This document shows positions 31,718 through 41,275 of a stretch of DNA of 64,000 bases, one piece after another. The position numbers were made by a program, and so were the translations under genes. The stretch is taken from positions 42,397-106,396 of the forward strand of contig CADBZW010000010.1 in assembly GCA_902799345.1 (NCBI GenBank), in the 5' to 3' direction. The notes under the pieces are model-generated. The model saw nothing but the letters and a program-made list of their open reading frames with translations. It had not been told where the DNA came from and made no database searches. This DNA comes from an uncultured Bacteroidia bacterium. Its GTDB lineage: Bacteria; Bacteroidota; Bacteroidia; Bacteroidales; F082. The first letter of the stretch is position 1; every line of letters starts with the position of its first letter.

Positions 31718-32902
31718 TTACTTTTTTTGCAAAAAACATGCCAATCTAGATTCCTCAATAGGCAGGGCAAGCCATATAGTGTCGACCGTCGTCCCTGCAA
31801 CAATGCCGAAGCCGTTCGTTACATTGGAATAGGTCTGGACAGGTTCGGCAAAAAACCCCATGACTTCATCGCCTTGGTTGCAGGTGTTTAAGTAGTTGTA
31901 GTATTCCTTCGAGAGATGCTCTAACAAGAAGGGAACACGGAAGAAATCAGGGTCGAATTCTTCGTCAACATTACAAACAAATCGAATCTTTAACTTCAAA
32001 CGATAGGAACTTCCGTCAAAAAGCATGTCGGTGAACACGCCCTCGGGACGCGTGTCAAGGTCGCTGGCATCAACAAAATCGTTTTCGGTCATGCTGGCAC
32101 CAAAAACCGGGTCGTCATAATCGAAAATGACATACCAACTGTTTTCACCATCTTGGGTTCGGATTCTCTGGTCCTCGACGAGTCTGAAATAATTGGTTTT
32201 TCCAGGGTTAGGGTCGGTAATGTTGATGCTCAGCTCCAAAGTGCCACCAACGCGTAAAACACTATCCCCTTCCGGTACTCCTGGTTCGGAAAAATACGGG
32301 TAATAGTATTCGGCATGCCAATTCAACACCTCTATATCATACTGAAAATCAATGTCGACTGGCAAGGCTGTGGTTTCACCTTCTGCGTCTTCAAAGCCAT
32401 TGGCCGATGCCTTAATCTTGACCACATCACCCGTTTGTGGACGAAAGTCGTGGTAAAAGCCTGGAACGAGGTGATAACTGACATTGTCATGATACTCCCA
32501 AACGGTATCGTAGAACCGCGTCATCTCGCCGATGTGGTTATCGTTCACATAGAGCGAAACCACTACGTCCTCTGGGGTCGACGTGTCGGGGGTATCCAAT
32601 AAGAAATAACTCTTGCTGATAAAGGCCTCCACACGATGTCCCGGCTCCACCAGGCTGTTGATGACCAACTTAGGGTCGGAATGTTCGCCGTTGAATTCGA
32701 TTTCCTTCTCGCAGGAGCTGAGGAATAGAGCGATTGTCATCGCGAGGAAGGTAATGCTCCAACCGTTAACCGTCATTGCGGGCTTGACCCGCAATCTCAT
32801 TAGCAAAAAGGACTCCTTTGCGTGCATGAGATGGCGGATCCTTGTCCGCCATGACGGTAATATGCGTAAAGGTGTTGAACCCATGTTGATTTTCTTTTTC
32901 AT
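31718..32902 (-). CDS. DUF4249 family lipoprotein, signal peptide interrupted by a repeat
   Basis: The body of the protein (residues 64-394) is a DUF4249 lipoprotein, the usual partner of the TonB receptor encoded just upstream, and begins at the lipobox Leu-Phe-Leu-Ser-Ser-Cys. The N-terminus is abnormal: Met-Lys-Lys-Lys-Ile starts four bases after the receptor stop, but an 86-bp palindromic element (32771-32856) then adds about 30 unrelated residues before the hydrophobic core. An internal ATG at 32800 inside the element would restore a usable signal peptide (Met-Arg-Leu-Arg-Val-Lys). Either the gene now uses that start or export is impaired. Confidence 0.8.
   Translation of the reverse strand: MKKKINMGSTPLRILPSWRTRIRHLMHAKESFLLMRLRVKPAMTVNGWSITFLAMTIALFLSSCEKEIEFNGEHSDPKLVINSLVEPGHRVEAFISKSYFLLDTPDTSTPEDVVVSLYVNDNHIGEMTRFYDTVWEYHDNVSYHLVPGFYHDFRPQTGDVVKIKASANGFEDAEGETTALPVDIDFQYDIEVLNWHAEYYYPYFSEPGVPEGDSVLRVGGTLELSINITDPNPGKTNYFRLVEDQRIRTQDGENSWYVIFDYDDPVFGASMTENDFVDASDLDTRPEGVFTDMLFDGSSYRLKLKIRFVCNVDEEFDPDFFRVPFLLEHLSKEYYNYLNTCNQGDEVMGFFAEPVQTYSNVTNGFGIVAGTTVDTIWLALPIEESRLACFLQKK
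32771..32856. repeat. Composite palindromic element inside a signal peptide
   Basis: The 86-bp element begins CGTCATTGCGGG and ends TCCGCCATGACG. It has the hairpins TTGCGGG/CCCGCAA and TGGCGGA/TCCGCCA and an ATCTCAT/ATGAGAT inner pair. It is the second copy of the glnA-leader element (19025-19112), in opposite orientation. Confidence 0.75.
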
Positions 32903-32906
32903 GACT

Positions 32907-35321
32907 TTAGAACTTATAACTATAACTGACAGAAGGTATTATCGGGAAGAGGCTTGCCTGCATCAGTTTTTTCTTCTCCGTTTGGGTGGCTTCATCCCAA
33001 CCGTAATCGGTGTAGACAATGAATGGGTTTTTGTGGTTGTACACATTGTAGACGCTGATATTCCAAGTGCGAATACCGTGTTTCTTCTGCTTATGGAAGT
33101 TCACGCTCAAGTCGAGGCGGTGGTAGTTACCCATGCGGAAGTTGTTGCGTTCCAAGGCGTTGATGGAGGGGATGTAGCCCCATTCGTCCATCAAGCCTTC
33201 GTAGACCTGTGTGCCTAAAGTGCCGCAGTTACCGCTGCTGAAGACCCAAGTGCCGCTAAGGTCGAAACGGTCGCTGAACTTGTGCTGCACGGTAATGCTG
33301 ATGTCGTGGCGACGGTCGTATTTGGCGGGGAACACCTTGCCGTTGTTGATTTCCATGCCATCGCGGTCGAACTGACGCTTAGAATGTGCCCAGGTGTAGC
33401 CCACCCAGCCTGTCGTCTTGCCGAAACTGCGCTGCACGAGGAACTCCACACCATAGGCCCAGCCTCTGCCCATACAGACCTTGTTTTCCCAGGTGTCGGA
33501 CGAGCCGAAGAACGAGGCGCCGTCCTTATATTCAATCAGGTTGTCCATGGTTTTGTAGTAGCCTTCCAAGGAAATGTCGAACAGTTTAGGCAACTCATAG
33601 AAGGCACCCAACGACACCTGATGTGCGTTCATCGGGACGATGTTTTTGGTGACAGGCACCCAGAGGTCGGTGGGCAGGCTGAGGCTGCTGTTCGAGAGCA
33701 GGTGAACGTATTGCGTCATATAGGCGTAGCCCGCCTTGAGCGAAAGGTTGGAGGCGAGCATCACGCTGGCGCTGAGGCGCGGCTGCACCGATTGGTACGT
33801 CTTGCCATCGACGGTGAAGGTCGAGTAATGCACACCTGCGTTGACGCGGAAAATGTCGCCAAAGGTCATGTTGTCCTCGATATAAAGAGCGGTTTCGTGG
33901 GCGTAGACGTTGGACGCGCTCATCGTGGTATCGATGGCGGTTTGGTTGCCTTCCACCATTTTTGCCGACTGCACCTCGGGGCGGAACATGTGGTAGGTGT
34001 AGTTGCCGCCAAAGCGAATCTCATGGTTCGGCAAAGGCGTGTAGTCGAAGTCGACTTTGGCGGTGATGTCGTTGATGCCCGACTTATAGGCCATGTTGAA
34101 CTCGTCCTTGACGGTTTGGTTGTATTGCTCGTAAAAGCGTTCGTCGCTCATGTCCATGGTGAGGCGATGGCGGTATTGCGTGTAGTTGACCGAGGCATCC
34201 ATGAAAAGCTTTTGCGACATCACGTGGTTCCAGCGCAGCGAGGCCACTTTGTTGCCCCAACGCCAGCCAAGGCCCATATTGTTGGTGTATTGAACGCCAT
34301 CGTTTTCATAATCCTTGTAGCGGACACCAAAACTGATGGCATCGTCGCCGGTGTAGAAACTCAGATAGAGGCGGTCCTTGTCGGAGATTTTCCAGTTGAG
34401 TTTGGCGTTGAGGTCATAGAAGTTATAGCCTGCGCGCAACTTGCTCATATCTGGGGAGATGGCTGAAGCAATCCACAAGGTCGGCTTGATGAGCAAGTCG
34501 CCATAGGTGCGTCGGAACGAAAGGTTGAACGACAACTTGTCCTTTACGATGGGACCTTCGACATTGAGTTTCGACGAAATCAAGCCGACGCTCACGTTGC
34601 CATGGTATTTCTGCATGTCGCCTTCCTTCATGCGGATGTCGACCACCGATGAAAGGCGCCCACCAAAATGCGCTGGGAAACTACCTTTGTATAAGGTGAC
34701 GTTTTTCAAGGCGTCAGGGTTGAAGACGGAAAAGAAGCCCAGCGCGTGGTTGACGTTATAGACTGGCACGCCGTCCAAGAGCAACAGGTTCTCGTCGGGA
34801 CCACCACCGCGTACATACATGCCCGCCGAGCCTTCCGAGCCATTCTGCACGCCAGGCAGCAGCTGTATGGCTTTCAGCACATCGGCTTCGCCAAACAACG
34901 TCGGGATGCTCTTGATCTGCTGCACGGGCAGCTCCACCACGCTCATCTGCGGGCTGCGGGCACTCACCGTGGCACGAGTGGCTTCCACCACCACTTCATC
35001 CAAGGTCGTGTTGGTCTCCAACAAAAAGTTGATACTTAGGTTTTCCTTTAGGTCTATGGCCTTGTTTTGTTGGGTGTAGCCTACATACGACACTTGCAGG
35101 TCCACACCTCCTTGGTCGAGGGTAAGGGTATAAAAGCCATAATTGTTTGTTGCGCACCCCTTCCCCGAGTTTCTGTCAAAGACGGTCGCTCCGATGAGGG
35201 TCTCCTTGCTGGCAGCATCCATCACATAGCCGCTGATGGTTCGCTTTTGTGCAAATCCAGGCAAACAAGCTAGCGCCAAACCGATGAAAATCATCCATCG
35301 GCTGAAAAAAACACTTTTCAT
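32907..35321 (-). CDS. TonB-dependent outer-membrane receptor with CarboxypepD_reg domain
   Basis: The 804-residue protein has a signal peptide (cleavage after Gly-Phe-Ala-Gln), an N-terminal carboxypeptidase-regulatory-like domain (about 28-105), a plug with Tyr-Val-Arg-Gly-Gly-Gly-Pro-Asp-Glu-Asn-Leu-Leu-Leu-Leu-Asp-Gly-Val-Pro (about 168-185) and a beta-barrel ending in Phe. It imports an unknown ligand with TonB energy. The DUF4249 lipoprotein gene follows after four bases, the standard pair. Upstream genes for an S41 protease and a barrel protein read the same way and probably share the promoter at 37264. Confidence 0.92.
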   Translation of the reverse strand: MKSVFFSRWMIFIGLALACLPGFAQKRTISGYVMDAASKETLIGATVFDRNSGKGCATNNYGFYTLTLDQGGVDLQVSYVGYTQQNKAIDLKENLSINFLLETNTTLDEVVVEATRATVSARSPQMSVVELPVQQIKSIPTLFGEADVLKAIQLLPGVQNGSEGSAGMYVRGGGPDENLLLLDGVPVYNVNHALGFFSVFNPDALKNVTLYKGSFPAHFGGRLSSVVDIRMKEGDMQKYHGNVSVGLISSKLNVEGPIVKDKLSFNLSFRRTYGDLLIKPTLWIASAISPDMSKLRAGYNFYDLNAKLNWKISDKDRLYLSFYTGDDAISFGVRYKDYENDGVQYTNNMGLGWRWGNKVASLRWNHVMSQKLFMDASVNYTQYRHRLTMDMSDERFYEQYNQTVKDEFNMAYKSGINDITAKVDFDYTPLPNHEIRFGGNYTYHMFRPEVQSAKMVEGNQTAIDTTMSASNVYAHETALYIEDNMTFGDIFRVNAGVHYSTFTVDGKTYQSVQPRLSASVMLASNLSLKAGYAYMTQYVHLLSNSSLSLPTDLWVPVTKNIVPMNAHQVSLGAFYELPKLFDISLEGYYKTMDNLIEYKDGASFFGSSDTWENKVCMGRGWAYGVEFLVQRSFGKTTGWVGYTWAHSKRQFDRDGMEINNGKVFPAKYDRRHDISITVQHKFSDRFDLSGTWVFSSGNCGTLGTQVYEGLMDEWGYIPSINALERNNFRMGNYHRLDLSVNFHKQKKHGIRTWNISVYNVYNHKNPFIVYTDYGWDEATQTEKKKLMQASLFPIIPSVSYSYKF

Positions 35322-35363
35322 CTCGATTTGATTTATCGACGTTTTAACGATGCAATTTCCGTT

Positions 35364-36404
35364 TTATTGCATAATCCAATCTGCCGCGGCTTCAATCACG
35401 TTGTCGATGCCTTGGGCGGTGCAGGCGGGGTCAAGGATGACGCGCTCCGCAGGCGGTACGCCGTTCTCGTAGTTACCGCCATCGAGGGCGATGGTGCGGG
35501 TGATGCTGAAGCGATAGGTCCAGCCATTGGGCAGGGCACCGCCGTTGGGCAGGCCGAGTCCGCCGCCGCTGTAGTCGCCAAACAGCTTGATGTTGTCGTA
35601 GGCCATCGTGCAAATCGCGAAGAACGATGTTGCACTGTAAGAACCACGGTCGATCAGCACGGCAAAAGGCTTGGTGTAGGGTTCATCGGTGAAAGAATCA
35701 TTGTAGTCGATGCTGTCAGCGTAGACGGTGGTCAGCTCGGTGAAAGCATCGTGTGCGGGACCCGACTTGATCTGGGTTCGATAGAGCGGCTGGCCGTGGT
35801 TGTCGAAAATGCTTAGCAACGTCCTGATGTTGAGGATGTTGCCGCCTCCATTTTGACGTAGATCAAGAATCATGCCATCGCAGTTTTCGTAGATATGGCG
35901 GAGATAGTCTAGGTTGTCCGTTGTAATGTCATCCATAAATGATGAATAACGGAGATAAGCCACTTTGCCGTCGCGAATGGCGTTGTGGGCGATGCTGCCC
36001 GTAGTGTGGTAGTTGACCGTCAGGTAGTTAAGTACTACAACCTCGGTATTGATGTTTCTTTCGGCATACATCCTATAGTACACCGAATCGTTATGCGACA
36101 CATCAAATTTGGAAATCAAGTTGGTATGACCATCCTGCAAGGTGTTAAGCATGGCGGCACACACTTGGAAGAGGCTGTCTAAATGCATGTCACCATCGCT
36201 CACCTTCGGACGGTAGACTTCGTAAACCGAGTCCCAGTCGACGCCCTTCACGTCGAAGAAGGCATACTGCTGGTCGACCTTGTTCCAAAGGTAATCGAAC
36301 ACGTTGACGGGGTTGGAGGGTTCATCGGTGGGCATGAAGGCGCGCTCACACGAGGCAAAGCTCAACATAAAGAGACAAAGCAGGAAAAACTGTATTTTTT
36401 TCAT
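35364..36404 (-). CDS. S41 family peptidase lipoprotein
   Basis: The ATG at 36404 gives 346 residues starting Met-Lys-Lys-Ile-Gln, with a lipobox Ser-Phe-Ala-Ser-Cys; an ATG at 36416 would overlap the upstream stop. The S41 protease core is seen in Leu-Gln-Asp-Gly-His-Thr, Leu-Arg-Gln-Asn-Gly-Gly-Gly-Asn and the catalytic Ser region Arg-Gly-Ser-Tyr-Ser-Ala-Thr-Ser. No PDZ domain was found. It probably processes cell-envelope proteins or peptides. It sits 42 bases before the TonB receptor in the same operon. Confidence 0.88.
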   Translation of the reverse strand: MKKIQFFLLCLFMLSFASCERAFMPTDEPSNPVNVFDYLWNKVDQQYAFFDVKGVDWDSVYEVYRPKVSDGDMHLDSLFQVCAAMLNTLQDGHTNLISKFDVSHNDSVYYRMYAERNINTEVVVLNYLTVNYHTTGSIAHNAIRDGKVAYLRYSSFMDDITTDNLDYLRHIYENCDGMILDLRQNGGGNILNIRTLLSIFDNHGQPLYRTQIKSGPAHDAFTELTTVYADSIDYNDSFTDEPYTKPFAVLIDRGSYSATSFFAICTMAYDNIKLFGDYSGGGLGLPNGGALPNGWTYRFSITRTIALDGGNYENGVPPAERVILDPACTAQGIDNVIEAAADWIMQ

Positions 36405-36412
36405 GGCGATAA

Positions 36413-37234
36413 TCAATTGAGTTTAAACATAAAGTCGACGGAAATGGTATGGAAGGCGTTGTCGAAACGGTAGTAGCCCCTCTTTCGCGTGGTCAGGTAA
36501 TCCCAACGATAGGAAAGACCTATCTTGTTGCCGTTGAGCAGGTTGAACTGAAGTCTGAGGTCGGTGCTCACACCCGGGAACGCCATGCCTTGGATTTCGT
36601 AGCTGCTGAGGATGGTATTAAGCAAGTTGATGTCGGAGGTGTAGTTGTCCATGAAGGCGTATGGCGGGCGCTCGATGATGCCGCCGAGGGGCAACGTCAA
36701 CTTGCCGTAGAGGGTCAGCAGGTTATGCGTGTGGTTTTTGATGAAGGCGAAGTCATACTGCACCATGGCTTCGGCGTTGAGGTTGACGAACACAGCAGTG
36801 CTTGTGGAGGCGTTGCCCAACGAAGGGATGATCCTGAAGAACGCGTCTTCTTGCAGGCCGCCGCCGGCCCAGAGATGCAGACGGTCGCGTTTGCCGTCGT
36901 GGAAGCGATAGAGAAACTCCACCCGATTCTGGACGTCGATGTCAAAACCGCTGATGGGCTTCAACAAAAAGCCGCACAAGGCGCGCGACTCCTCCTGCAC
37001 ATGGAAGCGATGCCAGTCGACGGTGACACCCAGCTGTCCACCTACACCAAGGCCCCACATCGACATGGGGGCGACGCCCTTGTCGTAGGCATCGGCGATG
37101 CCGACACCCACGCCGCCGTTCAACCAGACCGAAACCGGGGTCTTACGCACTGGCTGTTGTTCTTCGTTTTCTTGAGAGAAGGCTTGCGTTGCCAACAACA
37201 TGGCTACCGCAAGGAATAAGGGTTTTAACTTCAT
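36413..37234 (-). CDS. Outer-membrane beta-barrel protein
   Basis: The 273-residue protein has a signal peptide ending Thr-Gln-Ala-Phe-Ser-Gln. Alternating hydrophobic strands follow, with frequent Gly and Tyr, and the protein ends Val-Asp-Phe-Met-Phe-Lys-Leu-Asn, the barrel-type C-terminus. No specific family was recognised. It is the first gene of the minus-strand group that continues with the S41 protease, TonB receptor, DUF4249 and DUF4476 genes, with the promoter box at 37264-37271. Confidence 0.75.
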   Translation of the reverse strand: MKLKPLFLAVAMLLATQAFSQENEEQQPVRKTPVSVWLNGGVGVGIADAYDKGVAPMSMWGLGVGGQLGVTVDWHRFHVQEESRALCGFLLKPISGFDIDVQNRVEFLYRFHDGKRDRLHLWAGGGLQEDAFFRIIPSLGNASTSTAVFVNLNAEAMVQYDFAFIKNHTHNLLTLYGKLTLPLGGIIERPPYAFMDNYTSDINLLNTILSSYEIQGMAFPGVSTDLRLQFNLLNGNKIGLSYRWDYLTTRKRGYYRFDNAFHTISVDFMFKLN

Positions 37235-37263
37235 TAGTTTCTTTTATTGTTGATTTCGAGTTG

Positions 37264-37271
37264 CAAAGATA
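37264..37271 (-). promoter_or_regulatory. -7 promoter box (TATCTTTG) for the surface operon
   Basis: On the minus strand a perfect TATCTTTG box lies 29 bases before the ATG at 37234. Confidence 0.65.
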
Positions 37272-37292
37272 CGGCATTTCAACAAATATCCG

Positions 37293-37300
37293 TATTTTTG
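37293..37300 (+). promoter_or_regulatory. -7 promoter box (TATTTTTG) for metG
   Basis: TATTTTTG lies 56 bases before ATG 37357 and back to back with the opposite promoter at 37264. It rules out the longer in-frame start at 37189. Confidence 0.6.
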
Positions 37301-37356
37301 CACCCGTTTTTAAAGAACTGACAACTGAACAACTTCAAACTAACAACTTAATAAAG

Positions 37357-39417
37357 ATGGAATCAACGAACAAACCCTTCAAGCGTTACACCGTAACCAC
37401 GGCCTTGCCTTATGCCAACGGCCCCGTCCACATCGGTCACCTTGCCGGCGTCTACATCCCCGCCGACACCTACGTCCGCTACCTGCGAATGCGTGGCGAA
37501 GAAGTCCTGTTTGTCGGTGGTTCCGACGAGCATGGCGTGCCGATTACCATCAAGGCCGAGAAGGAAGGCGTTACCCCACAGGATATCGTCGACCGCTACC
37601 ATGCCATCATCAAGAAGTCCTTTGAGGAGCTGGGCATCAGCTACGACATCTACTCGCGTACCTCTTCGAAGATGCACCGCGCCACGGCACAGGAGTTCTT
37701 CAAGAAACTCTATGACGAAGGCAAGTTCATCGAGAAGGAGACCGAGCAATACTTCGACCCTGAACGCCAGAAGTTCCTCTCCGACAGATATATCGTCGGC
37801 ACTTGCCCGAAATGTGGTGCCGAAGGCGCCTACGGCGACCAATGCGAGAAATGCGGCTCATCCTTGAGCCCTGACGAGCTCATCAACCCGCACTCACAAC
37901 TCAGCGGCGCGGCCCTGGTAAAGAAGCCGACCAAGCACTGGTATCTTCCCCTCGACCAATACGAACAATGGCTCCGCGAGTGGATCCTCGAAGGCCACAA
38001 AGAATGGAAGTCCAACGTCTACGGTCAGGTGAAGAGCTGGCTCGACGGTGGCTTGCAGCCTCGCGCCGTCACCCGCGACCTCGACTGGGGCGTGCCCGTC
38101 CCGCTCGAAGGCGCCGACGGCAAGGTGCTCTATGTGTGGTTCGATGCGCCCATCGGCTACATCTCCAACACCAAGGAGATCTGCGAACAACGCGGCGAAG
38201 ACTGGGAGAAGTGGTGGAAAGACCCCGAGACCAAGCTGGTGCATTTCATCGGCAAGGACAACATCGTGTTCCACTGCATCATCTTCCCCTGCATGATGAA
38301 GGCCTATGGCGACTACATCATGCCCGACAACGTGCCCGCCAACGAGTTCCTCAACCTCGAAAACGACAAAATCTCGACCTCACGCAACTGGGCCGTGTGG
38401 CTACACGAATACCTCGAGGAGTTCCCGGGCAAGCAGGACGTGCTGCGTTATGTGCTCACCGCCAACGCGCCCGAGACCAAGGACAACAACTTCACCTGGA
38501 AGGACTACCAAGACCGTAACAACAACGAGCTGCTGGCCATCTTCGGCAACTTCGTCAACCGCACCTTGGTGTTAACACATAAATACTACGAAGGCGCTGT
38601 GCCTGCTTTGAGTGGTTTGAACGAAACCGACCAAGCCGTCATCACCGAGATGAACGGCTATGCGGAAAAGATTGGTCATTTGATTGAGACCTACAAATTC
38701 CGCGAGGCTCTTTCCGAGCTGATGAACCTCGCCCGCCTCGGCAATAAATACCTCACCGACAACGAGCCTTGGAAGCAAATCAAGACCGACCCTGAGCGCG
38801 TGAAGACCGTGATGGCCGTCAGCTTGCAAATTGTGGCACATCTCGCCATCTTGAGCGAACCTTTCCTGCCCTTCAGCGCAAAGAAACTGCAAAAAATGAT
38901 AGGCCTCGAAGTGAAGGGCTGGAACGACGCCGAGAACACCGTATTGCTAGCTGAAGGCCATGTCATCGGTCAGCCTGAGCTGTTGTTCGAAAAGGTGGAA
39001 GACAGCGTGGTGGAGGCCCAACTGAAGAAGCTGGAAGACACCAAGAAAGCTAACCAACTCAACGCCTGGAAGCCTGCCGACGTGAAGCCTGTGGTGAGCT
39101 TCGACGACTATATGAAGGTGGACGTCCGCGTGGGTACCATCCTCGAGTGCCAGAAGGTGCCGAAGGCCGACAAACTCTTGCAGTTCCTCATCGACGACGG
39201 CATGCAGAAACGCACCATCGTGAGCGGCATCGCCAAGTATTACACCGAGCCTGAGAAACTCGTTGGCAAGCAGGTGTGCTTCGTCGCCAACTTCGAGCCG
39301 CGTAAGCTCAAGGGCGTGGTGAGCGAAGGCATGATCCTCTCCGCCGAGGACAAGGACGGCCGCCTCGTGTTGCTTACGCCGAGCGACCTGGTGGCGCCGG
39401 GATGTAGCGTCGGTTAA
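37357..39417 (+). CDS. metG: Methionine--tRNA ligase
   Basis: The start at ATG 37357 follows the promoter box and gives 686 residues. Class I features are [11 protein letters not shown] (HIGH), a zinc knuckle Cys-Pro-Lys-Cys-Gly...Cys-Glu-Lys-Cys-Gly, and Asp-Lys-Ile-Ser-Thr-Ser-Arg (KMSKS equivalent). A C-terminal tRNA-binding OB domain has Val-Asp-Val-Arg-Val-Gly-Thr-Ile. It charges tRNA-Met. mnmA follows 11 bases downstream, so both probably share a transcript. Confidence 0.97.
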   Translation: MESTNKPFKRYTVTTALPYANGPVHIGHLAGVYIPADTYVRYLRMRGEEVLFVGGSDEHGVPITIKAEKEGVTPQDIVDRYHAIIKKSFEELGISYDIYSRTSSKMHRATAQEFFKKLYDEGKFIEKETEQYFDPERQKFLSDRYIVGTCPKCGAEGAYGDQCEKCGSSLSPDELINPHSQLSGAALVKKPTKHWYLPLDQYEQWLREWILEGHKEWKSNVYGQVKSWLDGGLQPRAVTRDLDWGVPVPLEGADGKVLYVWFDAPIGYISNTKEICEQRGEDWEKWWKDPETKLVHFIGKDNIVFHCIIFPCMMKAYGDYIMPDNVPANEFLNLENDKISTSRNWAVWLHEYLEEFPGKQDVLRYVLTANAPETKDNNFTWKDYQDRNNNELLAIFGNFVNRTLVLTHKYYEGAVPALSGLNETDQAVITEMNGYAEKIGHLIETYKFREALSELMNLARLGNKYLTDNEPWKQIKTDPERVKTVMAVSLQIVAHLAILSEPFLPFSAKKLQKMIGLEVKGWNDAENTVLLAEGHVIGQPELLFEKVEDSVVEAQLKKLEDTKKANQLNAWKPADVKPVVSFDDYMKVDVRVGTILECQKVPKADKLLQFLIDDGMQKRTIVSGIAKYYTEPEKLVGKQVCFVANFEPRKLKGVVSEGMILSAEDKDGRLVLLTPSDLVAPGCSVG

Positions 39418-39428
39418 AAACCATAACG

Positions 39429-40502
39429 ATGAACATTGCCGCACTGGTATCGGGGGGCGTCGACAGCTCCGTGGTGGTGCCGCTGCTCAAGGAGCAGGGC
39501 TACGACCCGCATATCTTCTATATCAAAATCGGTATGGAAGGCAAGGAAGACCTGTCGAGTTGCCCATCGGAAGAAGACATCGAAATCACAACCTATATCG
39601 CCAAGAAATACGGCTGTAAGTTCGACATCGTCGACCTGCAGCACGAGTACTTCGAGACCGTGGGGAAATACACCATGGAGATGGTGCGCAAGGGCCTCAC
39701 GCCCAACCCCGACGTGATGTGCAACCGCTGGATTAAGCTTGGTGCCTTCGAAGAAAAAGAAGGCCACAACTTCGATAAAATCGCCACGGGACATTACGCC
39801 CGCTCGTGGGAAGACGAGAATGGCATCTTCTGGCTTGGCACCGCTGCCGACACCTTCAAAGACCAGACCTACTTCTTGGGGCGCATCACCTACGCCCAAC
39901 TGAGCAAGGTCATCTTCCCCATCGGCGACATCCCGAAGCCCGAGGTGCGTCGTCTGGCCGCCCAATACAAGCTGCCGAGCGCCGAACGCCACGACAGCCA
40001 AGGCATCTGCTTCTTGGGTAAGATCAACTACAACGACTACATTCGTGAATATCTCGGCGAGATGCCTGGCGACATCGTGGAGTTGGAGACAGGCAAGAAA
40101 CTGGGCCGTCACAAGGGCTTCTGGTTCCATACCATCGGTCAGCGCAAGGGTCTCGGACTCAGCGGCGGGCCGTGGTTTGTGGTGAAGAAAGACATCCCGA
40201 ACAACATCGTCTACGTGTCGCAGGGCTACGACCCCGTGGCGCAATACACCAACATCGTCCCCTTGGGCGACTTGCAGCCGATGAACCCCGCCTTGCAGTT
40301 CGTCGACGGACAACGCATCCGCTTCAAGATTCGTCATCAGCCGGAGTTTACCTACGGCACGATTCGCCTCACGAAGCGTGGCGCCGACATCGTCTCGGAG
40401 GAGGCCATCTCAGGCGTGGCGCCTGGGCAGTTTGGGGTTATGTACCACGAAACTGAACCTTTTGTGTTGGGTAGTGGGGTTATAGTGGAGTCTGAGGTTT
40501 AG
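39429..40502 (+). CDS. mnmA: tRNA-specific 2-thiouridylase MnmA
   Basis: The 357-residue enzyme thiolates U34 of tRNAs for Lys, Glu and Gln. The ATP pyrophosphatase loop is Ser-Gly-Gly-Val-Asp-Ser-Ser (8-14), and the catalytic cysteines are Cys98 (in Asn-Pro-Asp-Val-Met-Cys-Asn) and Cys194 (in Ser-Gln-Gly-Ile-Cys-Phe). Gly-Gln-Arg-Lys-Gly-Leu is in its usual place. The length is normal. It sits 11 bases behind metG. The stop is followed immediately by the repeat array around the transposase gene. Confidence 0.94.
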   Translation: MNIAALVSGGVDSSVVVPLLKEQGYDPHIFYIKIGMEGKEDLSSCPSEEDIEITTYIAKKYGCKFDIVDLQHEYFETVGKYTMEMVRKGLTPNPDVMCNRWIKLGAFEEKEGHNFDKIATGHYARSWEDENGIFWLGTAADTFKDQTYFLGRITYAQLSKVIFPIGDIPKPEVRRLAAQYKLPSAERHDSQGICFLGKINYNDYIREYLGEMPGDIVELETGKKLGRHKGFWFHTIGQRKGLGLSGGPWFVVKKDIPNNIVYVSQGYDPVAQYTNIVPLGDLQPMNPALQFVDGQRIRFKIRHQPEFTYGTIRLTKRGADIVSEEAISGVAPGQFGVMYHETEPFVLGSGVIVESEV

Positions 40503-40510
40503 ACCTGAAA

Positions 40511-40668
40511 GCAGGGACTTGCGTCGCCTGCACTGGAAACAGGGACTTACGTCGCCTGCATAATGATATGCCGTCCCTACGGGACTGGGCGGAACCCCGT
40601 AGGGGTGATAGACCGATAAGCAGGCGACGTGAGTCACTGCTCCTAGACAAAAGGCGACACAAGTCCCT
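40511..40668. repeat. Left array of REP-like hairpins next to the Y1 transposase
   Basis: Units at 40511-40531 and 40539-40559 have the form GCAGG-GAC-loop-GTC-G-CCTGC. Units at 40619-40641 and 40651-40668 are in the opposite orientation (GCAGGCGACGTGAGTC...). Between them CCCTACGGG (40575-40583) pairs perfectly with CCCGTAGGG (40596-40604). Together with the right array they frame the transposase gene. Confidence 0.8.
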
Positions 40669-40712
40669 ACCAGGCATGCCTGAACAATGAACATAATAAA
40701 AACCTAAAGACC

Positions 40713-41162
40713 ATGGCTAACACCTACACAAAACTCAACATCCACATCGTCTTCCACGTCAAAAGCACCGGAATTACCATCCGCCAGAAAGACCTCGAAC
40801 AGGTCTTTGCGTACATCGGAGGCATAATACAGAATGTAGGCGGATACCCTATCACCGTTGGCGGCATCACAAACCATATCCATATCTTAGCTACCATGCC
40901 TAAGACTATGAGCGTGTCCGAATTTGTGCAAAAAATCAAGGCCAACAGTAGCAAATGGATAAAAACTATTGACGAGTATTACGAAGACTTTGCATGGCAA
41001 GAAGGCTATGGTGCGTTTTGTGTCAGCCCCTCTCTACTAAAAAAGACCATCCGCTATATAGAAACCCAAGAGCAACATCATCATGAAGTATCAGTTCGTG
41101 ACGAGTTCATACAGTTTTTGAAAGAAAACGGCATTGAATTCGACGAACGCTATCTCATCTAA
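40713..41162 (+). CDS. IS200/IS605-type Y1 transposase, REP-associated
   Basis: The 149-residue protein is a Y1 HUH transposase. The HUH motif is Asn-His-Ile-His-Ile-Leu (His55 and His57), and the catalytic Tyr is probably Tyr115 in Ile-Arg-Tyr-Ile-Glu-Thr-Gln. The length fits IS200-like TnpA, and no TnpB gene accompanies it. Such enzymes cut and rejoin single strands at hairpins. Here hairpin repeats of one family lie on both sides, the pattern of REP-associated transposases that mobilise their own repeats. The frame is intact. Confidence 0.9.
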   Translation: MANTYTKLNIHIVFHVKSTGITIRQKDLEQVFAYIGGIIQNVGGYPITVGGITNHIHILATMPKTMSVSEFVQKIKANSSKWIKTIDEYYEDFAWQEGYGAFCVSPSLLKKTIRYIETQEQHHHEVSVRDEFIQFLKENGIEFDERYLI

Positions 41163-41166
41163 CCAA

Positions 41167-41260
41167 GTCCCGTAGGGACGACAGACCCGTAAGCAGGCGA
41201 CGTAAGTCCCTGCTCCTAAACAGAAGCTGACAACCCAAAGCAGGCGACATGAGTCCCTGC
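41167..41260. repeat. Right array of REP-like hairpins next to the Y1 transposase
   Basis: GTCCC-GTA-GGGAC (41167-41179) is followed by two units of the form GCAGG-C-GAC-loop-GTC-CCTGC at 41193-41213 (loop GTAA) and 41240-41260 (loop ATGA). They match the left-array units in sequence, and the unpaired C in one arm is conserved. Confidence 0.8.
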
Positions 41261-41275
41261 TCTAACAACAAGACC

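Noticed and set aside
37189-37356. Longer N-terminus for metG
   Set aside because: It would run across the opposite gene's start and two promoter boxes; the family start fits ATG 37357.
40503-41275. CRISPR array around 40.5-41.3 kb
   Set aside because: The repeats are hairpins in both orientations with irregular spacing around a transposase gene and no cas genes.
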